Under the pieces are notes generated by a model. The model saw nothing but the letters and a program-made list of their open reading frames with translations, made no database searches and was not told the DNA's origin. Positions 10,936 to 21,561 of a stretch of DNA of 64,000 bases are shown here, one piece after another. The DNA comes from Kingdonia uniflora (taxonomy: Eukaryota; Streptophyta; Magnoliopsida; Ranunculales; Circaeasteraceae): NCBI GenBank assembly GCA_014058105.1, contig JACGCM010002537.1, positions 248,001-312,000 on the forward strand. Direction: 5' to 3'. The translations under genes and the position numbers were made by a program. Position 1 is the stretch's first letter. Each line of letters opens with the position of its first letter.

Positions 10936-13850
10936 CTATAAAAGGACAGACAGCTAGGAGCTTGAAGCTTCTCCTCTGTTTTGAAAAAAAATTCTGAGCT
11001 TTGGAAGGACGGAACTGATACACTTGGGTTGAAGCTAGAAGTATTCAGTGCTGTGTAATTTTGTGTTGGAATTCTCAGGTGAGTTTACCCTTTTAACTTG
11101 TGTAATCTGCCGTAGTGTAATCTCTTTGATATGTTTTGGAATCACGTGAAATGCGCGAGCGAAATGGGAGTGTGCGGCCTATCTGTGGTAACCGAAAGAG
11201 TTGTGGTGATTGTGGCTCCGGGATGAATCCTGTCATGCGTCACGGAGTCGGGTTGACTTTCAGCAGCCGCACCAGGAGATAGCCTGGTTAATGGGCCGCA
11301 CCAGGGGGTGGCCTGGCCATAGGGTGCCCTAGTAATTAGGTAGCCATTATGCCCTTTGCTACCTTAGGGTTGAGGCTGACGTTTACGTCTGGCTTGTGCA
11401 GGGACATACGAGTGTCGAGCGCAGATCGGTAGATAGATACGAGGTAAGGAATAGAGAAGAGGCAAGCAAAAATATGGTCGTCTCTAAGGGTGAGTCAACG
11501 ATGGAGGGCTCAACAGTCGTGTCATCGAGTGCCGTGCCCGTGAGGTTAGTGGGTGGTTACGACCACGAGGCAGGAACTTCCCTGCCACGTAACTTAAGGG
11601 TAGAATCGCAGGCGAATTTCGTGGTACTAGGGAAAGTACCTGGAGATCTGGCCCATAAAGACATTATTAGTGGTCGTGAGGAGGGAGTGTCTGAGTAGTT
11701 TTGGCCTTATCTAAGCAAGTAGAGGTTGCCTGCTACCCTGGCTGATTACGAGAGTCCGGGGATCACAATGGAGTTTTTGAACGTCGTTAACGAGCGGGAA
11801 AAAACTCAAGGCGGTCGTAAGTGGATATGGCCAGATTGCCAAACATTAGCGTCCAACCAATGCATCGTGTACTTCGGGCAATTCGATGCAGGGATGAGAT
11901 TTCCCTTGGATGATTTAACAAAAAAATGTTTGAATTCGTTTGGGCGTGCCCCGGGGCAAATGAATGGTAATTTTTATCGGGTGATGACGGGATGTCGGCT
12001 GATTAATCAATCAGTGCCTCCTCGGTGGAACGGGGGTTGTGGGGACATAATGGTCACCTACAAGGTGGGGCATAGTCCGCATCAATGGGATAATGTTCCA
12101 GAGGGATTGGGGGTAGAACGTGATGGGGACGAGGCATTAGAAGAGCCGACATCTCCTCGCGTTACGCGTTCACGAGCACGGGCGGGGATAGAGGGGCGGC
12201 AAACTCGGACTGCCGCCAAGGCGAAAAAGGTCATAGGCAAGGAGACCATGAGTAGAGAGGGTGGTGTAGGCCCAAAGTGTTAAAGAGCCAAGCGTCCTTG
12301 TACGCCTGAGTGAAGGCACTGGTACTATATAGCTCGTAAATTCGGCGAGCCAAAGATTTTTAAGTTGCCGACGAGTGGGAATTATTAGTGTCGGCATCCA
12401 ATTCTGGTGACGGGGGCATTTGATTATGACAACAGGCCTAACCGTCATTTACATCATAACGTGTTTAATACTAAGTGTACGTTCCTTCGTATAAGTTGTA
12501 GAAGTTATCTGCGAGTCTATGCTATTCGGTGACTAAATGATAGCTCTTTTATTTCACAGGTGTGACGCTAGCGAGGGTAACTTATAAGTCGCCGCGTCTG
12601 CGTGTGTTTGGTCATAAAAATAAAGAGAATCAAGTGTCGACCAATATTCTCGACGGGAAGTTTGACTATGACAAATACTGGTCAACGGTTAAGTATAGCG
12701 AGCCTCGTATCCGTCCCGTGAGCAATACTTACTCTGTGGAGACTGTGCATAGTTACAAGTTCGTGGAAAGCGTTGGGATAAAGCTGAGGTTCTTAAGTGC
12801 AAGGGGAAAGGTTTTGTCTGGCTCAAATGCTGTCGTGCCTCTTGTCACTAGACAGAGTCCGGGGCTGCGAGGGGTCAGTGGCCATATGGAGGATGTCCCA
12901 GTCACAAAGCGGCTGAGGTTAGTTACTGTCGGTCTATTAGACGAAGAGCCTAGTCAACTGCGATGTAGGAAGAGAGAGTCGTTGTCTCCCTCTTACGTCG
13001 AGGAAGGGACATGCTTGGCAGGAAGCGGCAAACTCTTTAGTGGCAGTTTGCCTGAAGGGGAAGTGCAGAGTACTCCTTACATGGAAAAGGAAAAGAAGCG
13101 TCTTGCTCAGGCTCTAGATGATCCTCAGGCTCGTCGTACTGCTGTCGTAGCCGCTGTCCGGGTAAGTTATTGTTTTAGTGGTTAGACGTCTATTTCCTTC
13201 AGGGTTATGAATAAGAAATCATTGTTTACTTCATGCAGGGTACCCTTATGCTCAAGGCTCCTTTTCTCCGGGCCGATACCCTTGCCAACCGTAATGTGTA
13301 GTTGGAATTGTGACTGGAAGAAATGAGGGCCTCGTAGAAGGAGCTTGTAACAAAGGTGCTACATCGCGAGCTGGCGGAGCACGTAGCGAGCAGGACCGCT
13401 GGGCTCGAAGAACAATTGAAAGTGTTGACTAACGCGAAGCTTGCAGTCGATAGGGACTTGGAAGTAACCCACGAACGGTTAAAGACTCTATCACTGAAGA
13501 AGGAAGCGGGCGAGCAGAGCTTTCGTGAGGAGCTGGCGGGGGTGAAGCAAGTAACGGACGGTTTGCAGGGTCACGTAACAGAGCTGGAATTGGGCAATGC
13601 TCGTTTAGAGGAGATGTTTCGTTCATCGACAAAGTGGTGGGTGGATACGCAGGCTCCATCCTTGCTAGTGCTGCGTCAGACTCAAAACATGTCGGAGTTG
13701 CGTCATCTGGGGTATTCCAGATGTCAGGGCTCTCTGCCTATCGGGAACAAGATGGATATTACCCCTGAAGAGGAGGTGCAATTTGCGGAGGAGGAGGGGG
13801 GTAGCTCCTGCCTAGATGCTCGTTTCAACAGGAAGGTCGTCCTGTACTGA
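10936..13850 (+). pseudogene. intron-containing antisense ORF inside Tat element
   Basis: On the strand opposite to gag-pol there is a gene-like unit. It has a TATA box (CTATAAAAGG, about 10936), a leader ending CAG|GTGAGT at 11078, and an intron to 11401. An exon with ATG at 11474 follows, broken by two TAG codons at 11696 and about 11729, and runs to 12283. An acceptor TTTCACAG lies at 12559, then an exon to 13161, a 77-base intron (GTAAGT...ATGCAG) and a last exon to 13850. The first part has a basic, Arg-rich tail (PRVTRSRARAG). The last part is Glu/Lys-rich and probably coiled-coil (EEQLKVLTNAKLAVD...). Some Tat elements carry such antisense ORFs; a relationship to the putative gypsy-type transposon family (Pfam PF04195) is possible but unchecked. 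Function unknown. Confidence 0.6.
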
Positions 13851-14218
13851 GGCGAAAAAGGCTTTATATGTTTGACTTTGAACAATTTTTTGTTGTTTTT
13901 TAGTATGTAAACTTATGAAACTTATGGAGCCTTTGTCGTACACGTGATTGCTAAACGTGTTCTTTGCTTGATATATTTTTGCTGACGTATTTTTATTTTG
14001 TACGCTTTCCTATGTAAACAACGACCTTGTGGTGTTCTCGTTATGATGCTCTCGTATTGGCCACATAGTGAGGGATTAATGTAGGCGAAATGTCATATCA
14101 ATTATTAATGTGGATTGTGAGTTCCAAGGGGCAGTGAGTGGGGTCACTTGGGGGGACGTGTGCGGCACAATTAATGTAGGGGATGGTTCTTGGGTTTCCC
14201 CATGGCAGTTAATGAGGC
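13851..14218. other. non-coding spacer inside Tat element
   Basis: T-rich DNA following the antisense ORF. It could hold its 3' end. No coding capacity seen. Confidence 0.4.
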
Positions 14219-14662
14219 TTATATAAATGTAGACTTGTGGGAGATGGGTTCCATCCCGCCTTAGCAAACTTGTGGGAGGAGCACTCTTATTTTTCATTGG
14301 AGCTTGGGATCAGACGTCCAAACATCTAGAGGAAAAAGATGCAGACGCGGTCGAAAGCCAAGTATGAAACACGGGTGGGCGTATGGGTAGAATTTTATAA
14401 GAAGTTCTACTTTGGCGACCGTGGGCTGGCTGGGAAGCCGTTAGTGCGAACCTATGTCGATCCGTCAACCCTACCCATACCCGAGACGAAGACGCAGGAA
14501 AAGCGGTGGTTTTGGTATCTTATTTTGCGGGATCAAGTGCAGAATTGCGTAAGCCGTGAAATTGTCTTGCGCGTGATGGCCGAGGAAGACGCCAAAGCGG
14601 CTAGTTGCGAAGGGCCGGGTTTTGGAAAATGGGAGAGATCGTGCCCCTGTTATCCTTGGTAA
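14219..14662 (+). CDS. second antisense ORF inside Tat element, hypothetical
   Basis: A TATA box (CTTATATAAATG, about 14219) precedes an ATG at 14339 by about 115 bases. The open frame of 107 residues (MQTRSKAKYETRVGVW...) is Lys/Arg-rich at the start, aromatic in the middle (KRWFWYLILRDQVQ) and ends at a TAA before a T-rich spacer. Like the ORF at 10.9-13.9 kb it runs against gag-pol. It may be a separate gene or a 5' exon of a longer antisense unit. No domain recognised. Codon-level decay (stops) is absent over this short length. Confidence 0.4.
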
Positions 14663-15100
14663 ATTTGCTCTGAATCAAGTCAGTTCCTGCTGTGTTCTTG
14701 TCTGTCAGTAGTCTTTTGCTGCTGTGAATTTCATTGCCGTTAATTTCGAAATTAAATCTGGCAATCAGTAATATGTACCGTAATCGTTACGTTTATTAAT
14801 TAGTAGCCGCATTTTAAATAATCCGTTAAAACTAGGCGCGAAATGATCGATAACTATTTACGCAATCCTCATTGGATTGGGTTGCACTAGCCGCATAGGC
14901 AACCATGCCGTAGAGATTAAGCGCGAAGGGCTCGATAACATTTTTAGGCAGTCCTCGATGGACTAGGTTACTTTGGTCGTTTTAGCGACGAGGCGCCGAG
15001 TTTAGGCACAAAGTATTTATCAAAATTTGCATCTTCGACGAGGGCGGCCTAGTCAAGAGATAGTTTGAGGTGAGGGCAGCATATCTCAAGGACTCCCCGA
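14663..15100. other. non-coding spacer inside Tat element
   Basis: No coding frame. It leads into the tandem array at 15101 and shares the GGCGGCCTAGTCAAG-type words of the array near 15040. Confidence 0.45.
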
Positions 15101-15830
15101 GTTAAATGATTTTATTTTTACGTCAAAAAATGACTTTTGTGTTGTGCGAGGGTAGCCAACCTCATGGACGCCTCAACTTTCGTGCATTGCGAGGATGTCC
15201 AAGGTCAAGGACACCTCAATTTTTGTACTCTGCGCGGATGGCCTTCGTCAAGGACGTCCTCGGTTTTTGTGCTTTGCGGGGGCGGCCTACGTCAAGGACG
15301 CCCCCAGTTAACTAATTTTGTTTTTAAGTCAAAAAACGACTTTTGTATTGTGTGATGTAGCCTACTCCAAGGATGCCTCGACTTTTGATCATTGTGAGGA
15401 TGGCCTACGTCAAGAACACCTCGAATTTTGTACTTTGCGCGGACGGCTTACGTCAAGGACGTCCTCGATTTTTGTGCTTTGCGAGGGCGGCCTACGTCAA
15501 AGACACCCCCAGTTAAGTGATTTCGTTTTTACATCAAAAAACAATTTTCGTATTGTGCGAGGGTGGCCTACCTCAAGGATGCCTCGACTTTCCTTCTTTG
15601 CGATGATGGCCTACGTCAAGGATACCTCGAATTTCGTACTTTGCGCGGACGGCCTTCGTCAAGGACGTCCTTAGTTTCGTTCTTTGCGGGGGCGGCCTAC
15701 GTCAAGGACGCCCCCAGTTAAGAGATTTTCTTTTTACGTCAAAAAATGACTTTCATGTTGTGCGAAGGTGGCCTACCTCAAGGATGCCTCGACTTTCGTG
15801 TTTTGCGAGGGCGACCAATGTCAAGGTCTC
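15101..15830. repeat. tandem array, ~205-bp units built from ~43-bp subunits
   Basis: The word GTTAA followed by an A/T-rich link and CGTCAAAAAA recurs at 15101, 15307, 15512 and 15717, a spacing of 205-206 bases. A last unit is cut at about 15830. Within each unit four subunits of 43-44 bases start GCGAGG/GCGCGG/GCGGGG (for example 15146, 15189, 15232, 15276) and contain GGCCTACGTCAAGGA, followed by a ~33-base link. It lies between integrase and the antisense ORFs, in the 3' untranslated region of the Tat element. That region is known in Tat/Ogre elements to be hypervariable and a source of satellites. Confidence 0.9.
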
Positions 15831-15972
15831 CCCCAGTTCCATAATTGCTTTTATAAAACAATTTTCATCTTTTTTAGATGAGTGATTAGATAATTGGGAT
15901 CTACGTTTGGGATTGTGATGTTGAAACTGGACTTTTATTGAGCACGAGTGATCATGTACATGCGATGTATTT

Positions 15973-17115
15973 CTAATGAACCCATTTGCGGAGGTTCATG
16001 GCATTCCAAGGGGATTTGAGTTCCTCGTTATCGCGGTTGAGTAGGTAGTATGTGTTGCCATTGGCGACGCAGGATATGAGGTAAGGGCCTTCCCAGTTGG
16101 GTTGTAGTTTGCCCTTGTTATGATTGTGAGCTGTTGGGAAGACTTTTTTCATGACGTAGTCACCTTCGCAGAACTGTCGAGGGATTACTCGCTTGTGATA
16201 GTTTCTTTTCAATGTCTCTTGATACCGCAGTAGTCGAGAAGAAGCTTCCTCTCTGGTATCATCTATAAAATCGAGGTTCTTGGCAAGTAGTCGGTCATTG
16301 ATTGCACTGTCAACAACTAGGGATCTCGTCGTATTAGCGATGACTTCGGTGGGGAGTACCGCTTCGGAGCCGTAAGTGAGCATAAACGGTGTGAATCCCG
16401 TACGTTTCCGAGGGGTTGTTCGATATGACCATAGAATGTGGGGTAGCTCGTCTACCCAGCGACCTTTTGTCGTGCCCAGTCGTTTACAGATTCCGTCGAT
16501 GATGGTTTTATTTGTGGCCTCCGCTTGTCCATTTCCTTGGGGGTATCTGGGGCTCGAAGGGAGGATTTTTATATGATAAGGTCATACGAAATCTGCAACT
16601 TTGCTGCCTACGAATTGTGTACCATTGTCGGTCATCAGTACTGTGGGGATGCCAAACTGAGTGATAATATGTTTCCATAGATACGAGATGACCTCCTCTT
16701 CCCTAATCTGAGCGAGGGGTATTGCCTCAACTCATTTAGTGAAATAGTCTGTTGCGACCAGTAGCCATTGGCATCTCCCGCGCGCCATTGGGAGAGCCCT
16801 GACGATATCAAGTCCCCATTTTGTAAACGGCCATGGGCTAGAAATTGTATTGAGGTCGACTGCTGATGCGTGGATTATGTGCCCGTGGATTTGACATTTG
16901 CCGTATTTTTGGACGTATGTTTTGAAATCTTATCGCATAGTTGGCCAGTATAATCCTTGGGTACGTGCACGGTCAGCCATGGAACGACCAGCTGTGTGGG
17001 CACCGCAGACACCGTCGTGAATTTCTGCGGTAAATGTATTGATTATCTCTCCAGCGATGCAAGTGAGGTGCGGAGCATATAGGCTTGTCTGTAAGAGTTT
17101 GCCATTAATCATCAT
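15973..17115 (-). pseudogene. integrase of Tat element
   Basis: Read on the minus strand from 17115. An HHCC-type zinc domain (EIHDGVCGAHTAGRSM...) leads into the catalytic core with all three acidic residues visible. These are Asp in KWGLDIV (~16830), Asp in VLMTDNG (~16630) and Glu in GNGQAEATNKT (~16530). The C-terminal part (MLTYGSEAVLPTEV..., then NWEGPYLISCVANGNTYYL) ends at 15973. At least two in-frame stops (for example FV*PYHIK near 16575) and frame changes disable it. It would insert the cDNA into the host genome. Its place 3' of RNase H is standard for Ty3/gypsy. Confidence 0.88.
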
Positions 17116-17142
17116 ATATTTTTAGGCTCTGCTACAGAAGCT

Positions 17143-18131
17143 TTAGGCTGCTGACCGGTCATTAGGGAGGATGTGGTGCTCCCCGAGGAAATCAAGGAGA
17201 GGTTTGCGCCAGTCGGGGAGAACGACTAGGTCAGTTTGCGTGGCTGGTATTATGTTTACGGTAATGCTTGGTTTATCAAGGATATCAATCTGGATGACGC
17301 AGAGTTTGTCACTGATGATGCCTGCTAGATATGCAAGGGCTTCCAAGTGTCTATTCTCACCACGGGGATGTGTTCGTGGTTGATCTTTCGGAACTTGCTT
17401 AGTCGTTGTTTTAGTATTTCCATGTAGCCGGCCATTCTGCAGTTGGCCTGAAACGTCCCACTATGTTGGTTAACAACTAGCTACAAGTCGGTGAAGATGG
17501 AGAGTTCTTCCACGCCCAGGGCTAACGTTGTTTCTAGTCCACTCAACAACACCTCGTATTCTGCCTCATTGTTACTGAGGGGGAAATTAAGTCATATGGC
17601 TTTCTCGATTTTCTTATTGGTCGGAGTAACTAACACTATGCCAAGACCAGAACCGCTAGCATTGACGAACCCGTCGGTATATAGCCGCCATCCCTTAGTA
17701 TACGCTAGCTCGTCGGCATCAAGGTGGGTGTCGAGGTCATCATCCTCGTCGTTATGCCAATTGTCGTCATGTATGGGGAGGTCTGCAAGGAGGTCCGCTA
17801 CTGCCTGTCCTTTAATTGAGACTCGTGGCTCGTACGAGATATCAAATTCACCTAGTGTAATTGCCCATTTTGCGATCCAGCGTGTCTTATCTTTCTTCGT
17901 AAAAATTTCTCGTAGTGGTTGTGTGGTGATGACCTTGATTTTATGTGCCTGGAAATATGGTCGTAGCTTCTGTGAGGCATATACCAGAGTGAGGGCATGA
18001 TTCACCACCGTGGAGTACCGCAGTTCTGCTCCCATTAGGGTTTTCCTGACGAAATATACTAGCTTTTTGACTTTGTATTTTGTGCGTACGAGGACCGCGC
18101 TAATGGATTCATCTGTATTGCCAAGGTACAA
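17143..18131 (-). pseudogene. RNase H and archaeal-type RNase H of Tat element
   Basis: From 18131 downwards: the classical but degenerate RNase H (...RYSTVVNHALTLVYASQKLRPYF, TRWIAKWAITLGEFDISY). An acidic linker and the second domain starting RLYTDGFVNASGSGLGIVLV follow. The latter is the additional RNase H that marks Tat elements; its first catalytic Asp is present. After a frame break the linker to integrase appears (MEALAYLAGIISDKL..., 17346-17143). Normal function is removal of the RNA strand during reverse transcription. It is contiguous with the RT remnant upstream. Confidence 0.88.
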
Positions 18132-18140
18132 ACCTAGTAA

Positions 18141-18540
18141 CTAGTACTCGATTGGGGTGTTGAGAATGGGTGGAGTGGCTAAGTAATGTAGTATGTTTTG
18201 AAAGGTTGTTTCGCATTCATCGTTCCATTGGCATTTTTTGTTTTCCCAAATACAGTAAAATAATGGGCGGCATTTGTAGGAAGCTTTATAAATGAAGCGT
18301 CCAAGAGCTGCTATTTTTCCAATGAGGGCTTGTACTTGCTTTAATGTTCGTGGTGAAGGCATACATGCAAAAGCACGGATTTGATCAGGGTCAGCTTCGA
18401 TTCCACGTTGGGTGACTAGGTGTCAGAGGAACTTTCCCGAGGAAACCCCAAAGATGCACTTTTCTGGGTTAAGACGCATCTTCCATCGCCATGGGATCGT
18501 AGCCCGTTCGTTACTAATCGTCTCGCTCGATTTGTTTTCC
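18141..18540 (-). pseudogene. RT remnant of Tat element (C-terminal part only)
   Basis: The visible part corresponds to the end of reverse transcriptase: a RLNPEK-like stretch, then a connection segment (PSPRTLKQVQALIGKIAALGRF). The palm with the YxDD motif is missing. Protease-side sequence (to about 18574) is followed almost directly by the RT tail, so an internal deletion of several hundred bases removed the catalytic core. The element cannot encode its own reverse transcription. Confidence 0.8.
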
Positions 18541-18573
18541 TTTCTTTTTTGTGTTCTCTTGATTGATTAAGTT

Positions 18574-19104
18574 TTATAGTGAGTTGACATAGTAGACCCG
18601 GGCTGTAACCTGACAGCCACATATCTGGTAGGGGCCGAACTTTATTAGAAAGCGTATTACATGGTGGTAAGAGGAGGGGGCGGTCTTCATGGCGTGAATC
18701 CAGTCGTGTCTCAGAATTCCATTGTAGTGTACTGTGGGGCTGTTGATGATGATAAAAGTTGTAGGTATGATAACCGGACATGCCTGTACCTGAGTGACGA
18801 GCTCTCCCATTGCTCGCTTAGTGGACCCGTTAAAACTAGAAATCTCGGTCTCGGAGGGTTTCAGGCAGTCCTGCATATTCATGTTGCGAAGTGCATCGTA
18901 GTAGAGGATGTTAGCGCCACTACCGGAGTTGACCAACATTCTCTTAATAAGGACGCCACCTATGACGATCCAAATAACAAGGGCGTCGTCATGAGGGTGT
19001 GAAATGGTGCCAAGATCGTGATCGGTAAAGTAGATTACTTGTTCTGGCTGAGGGCGAGTGGCTGCATCAATGTCGCTCGCTGGTTCTCCGTTAGGTGGTA
19101 ACAT
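18574..19104 (-). pseudogene. aspartic protease of Tat element, active-site Asp changed
   Basis: The protease motif reads LVNSGSGANILY where the family has LVDSGSSADILY, so the catalytic Asp is Asn. The later YNGILRHDWIHAMK...SSYHHVIRF block is typical for Tat proteases (YNAILGRPWL...). It would cut the Gag-Pol precursor. The D-to-N change and many others in the element are G-to-A on the coding strand, which fits decay of methylated cytosines. The frame remains open for 176 residues. Confidence 0.85.
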
Positions 19105-19217
19105 TGCCTTGTTGAATTGGAAATGGAGTGCCCTGAAAGAGCTTGGTTGAGGTCACCCAATATCATCTCACATACTAGTAAATGTTCTGGTGCCCGTAAC
19201 TTTGTTACGTGTTTATC

Positions 19218-21033
19218 CTAGGTAGGGTGAAGCGCTCTCTCTATGGGTGGGATTGGTTTTTTAAGGTAACGTGTATAGCGGCCGAGGCGGAACCAAGTCT
19301 CGGTCATGTTGATGAAATTGTAACATTCTTCGGTTGGATGGTCATGTATCTCATGATGCACGCAGTATGGGCGACCAGGTCGGTCAGGTCTGTTGCGAGG
19401 TTTTCTGTAGTCAGGGTCATTCTTTACCGCGAGGAGCAAGTCTGCCCGTGAAATGGTCAGGTCATTGGGAGGATAACGTTCCACTGGGTGGTTCTTTGTC
19501 TTCCGTCCATGGAAGTTCCGGTGTTATCTCATTGGTCGCGTTCTATTCGTTGCCTAATATTGTTCTCGTGTGGATCTTCGTAGGAATCCCATGAGTGTTT
19601 GGGTGCCTGATTACGTAGTACCGGTGTTGGTGCGGATGTGGTGCTCAGGAGGGCGGCAGTTTGTGAGGCAGAGGCACGGTTGTCCGCTTCTACATTTTGA
19701 TATTTATGGACCTTCTCATACAGGTGTTCGAGGGTTTCGGGCCATTTTCTATGCAGGACCTCGCGCAACTTAGAACTGGGGAGACAGGCGCCCATGAAGG
19801 CGATGCAGGTTGTTGGTGCGTCTACCCGTTCTATGAGGGTAAGCTCTCTTTTGAGCCGTGAGAGGAGAGAGTCGGTGGTTTCACCAATTTGTTGTTTCAA
19901 GGAAAATAGTTTCGCTAACTGTTTTTTGGATTGCTGGTTGTGGAGGTACTTCTCGATAAATGCCAATGGGAGTTGTTCGAACGTGGATATAGAGTTGGGT
20001 ACGAGACTCTAAAACCAGACGAGGGCCCCGTCAGATAATGTCGAGGGGATAGACGATACATGTGCTCATCTATTTGATGTTGTAGGTCTATGCTGTACTG
20101 AAACATGGAGAGGTGTTGCCCAGAATCCTGGCAACCGGTGAACGGCTCTATTTTAGGACGAGAATAACTTTGTACTGGCACGTAGCTCTGTATGGCCGCT
20201 GTGAAGGGTGTATTGTGGATCCGGCGAAATGTCTCCGTGGTTAACCGCCTAATTAGGTTCGCGTCGTGCATTGTCCGGATAAGTGCTTTCACGGTCGCTG
20301 CTGTTAGTGGTTGCTAGTCATGAGTTTCTGCAATCCTTTTGTGAATGGCTTCGCCTCAGGTTAAAGACTCGTCAGTGTGGTTGTCGTAGTTGTGGGAATA
20401 AATTGGTCCAGAAGAGGGCATTCCTGGGTATCGGTCGTAAAACCTCTCGTTGTAGGCGTGGTCCCGATCGTATTGGGGCTGACAATCGTGGTCGTGGGGG
20501 TAGGAGGGGTTATCTGGGCTATAAGGAGAGTGCCATGGTGATTTCTTTGCATGGTCATCGCCATATCGGTCACCATAGTCCATGATGGGATTTGGTATGC
20601 GGTGGTTGTGAAGTTGGGGAGCATATCGACTGGGAGGGAGCGGGTCGTTATGGCTGAATTGGTAAACCGGTTGATGGTGTGGTGGGCCTGAACCTTGGTG
20701 AACCGTGGGGTGTGGAGGCATAGTAGGTCCTCGGGGTTGTGCAAGGGGTTGGTGGACTGGTGTTACCGAGGCACCAACTGTATGTATAAGATTTGTTTCA
20801 TCCCCTTGAGGTGGTTCGTGCGGGGTTGACTCGCTTACAGACTCGGAGGGTACCGGATCGCCTAGTTGCGGGTGAGTGCTGGCGACGAGAGTATCACAAA
20901 GAGTATCGTTGGCCAGTTGAAGCTGTCGTATTTGGTTGTCTTTTGTGGACATCTGGTCCTGCAGTTGTGCCAACGCCGCTCTCATTTCAGCCATGGCTTG
21001 TTCTTGGGACTGATTGTGGGTGGAAGCCACCAT
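19218..21033 (-). pseudogene. gag of Tat element
   Basis: It starts at ATG 21033, 45 bases after the 5' LTR, with a Gln/Met-rich helix (NQSQEQAMAEMRAALAQLQDQ) likely to form a coiled coil. A long Pro/His/Asp/Tyr-rich segment follows to 20356. After a stop and frame changes comes the Gag core (20292-19529: ...FIEKYLHNQQSKKQLAKLFSLKQ, LHRKWPETLEHLYEKVHKYQNVE). The Tat-type zinc motif, YCVHHEIHDHPTEEC, is in the segment 19484-19218. Gag packages the element RNA. At least three frame breaks disable it. Confidence 0.85.
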
Positions 21034-21059
21034 CGTTGCTCGGAGGAGGCTTTGGGGGG

Positions 21060-21077
21060 AATGTAGCTGGCGCCAAT
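21060..21077 (-). other. primer-binding site of Tat element
   Basis: TTGGCGCCAGCTACATTCC on the minus strand directly follows the 5' LTR (TGTAG...CTACA). GGCGCC-type primer sites are usual in plant Ty3/gypsy elements. Confidence 0.75.
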
Positions 21078-21561
21078 TGTAGTCTCCTTATTTTATTAGG
21101 GGGACAACAATAATCGTTCGATGGGTTGGGCTTGATACTGAACCGGAGGAGGGCAGCGCTTAACTATCTTCGGGTTCCTCTATCTCTCTCTCTCACTCTG
21201 ATTGTGTTTTCGAGATCGCTCTTGAATCATAGTTTGCTTGAGGAAGAAAGAAGAAGAAGAAGTCGATCCCTTTTGTTTACCCTCCTCCTCTCTATTTATA
21301 AGGAGGGTTTGACCTAGAAGCATAATCTCTCACGTGTTCAGGGAAATTCCTAGACTATCCCTTCAGAGTCGTGGGGTTGGGTGCTCCTCGTATTTGTTCG
21401 GCATTTGCTAATAATTTCTCCTTACTCGTGCTGGTCGACCGAGAAGTTCGCTCGTCGATTGACCTGTCGTTCCCTGCTCTAGTTATGCGAGGTTGGGGTC
21501 GTTGGAGTACTTGCTCGTAAGACTACCACGACTTCGTCAATAGCGGGAGCGTGTTCCTACA
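21078..21561 (-). repeat. 5' LTR of Tat element
   Basis: 484 bases, TGTAG/CTACA ends, TATA box (CTTATAAATAG) on the minus strand near 21293-21303. To its right the interrupted TR-GAG gag begins. Confidence 0.9.

Larger units (their letters stand above)
10165..21561 (-). mobile_element. Ty3/gypsy retrotransposon, Tat lineage
   Basis: Two LTRs (TGTAG...CTACA) flank a minus-strand gag-protease-RT-RNase H-integrase region. Membership of the Tat lineage is shown by a second, archaeal-type RNase H domain (RLYTDGFVNASGSG...) after the standard RNase H. The long non-coding and antisense-coding region between integrase and 3' LTR, with tandem repeats, also fits. PBS TTGGCGCCA adjoins the 5' LTR at 21077 and a G-rich polypurine tract adjoins the 3' LTR at 10684. 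The element inserted into the gag of a TR-GAG. The left junction is rearranged, so no target duplication remains. Many stops, frameshifts and an RT deletion make it inactive. Confidence 0.9.

Noticed and set aside
12170..12448. Minus-strand open frame opposite the antisense ORF of the Tat element
   Set aside because: No domain and no similarity to Gag or Pol. It overlaps a better supported plus-strand frame.
15101..15830. CRISPR-like array
   Set aside because: Units are contiguous and diverged, with no unique spacers of constant length, and lie inside a plant retrotransposon.
18661..20012. Several plus-strand open frames of 66-113 codons
   Set aside because: They are complementary shadows of the minus-strand Tat protease and gag.
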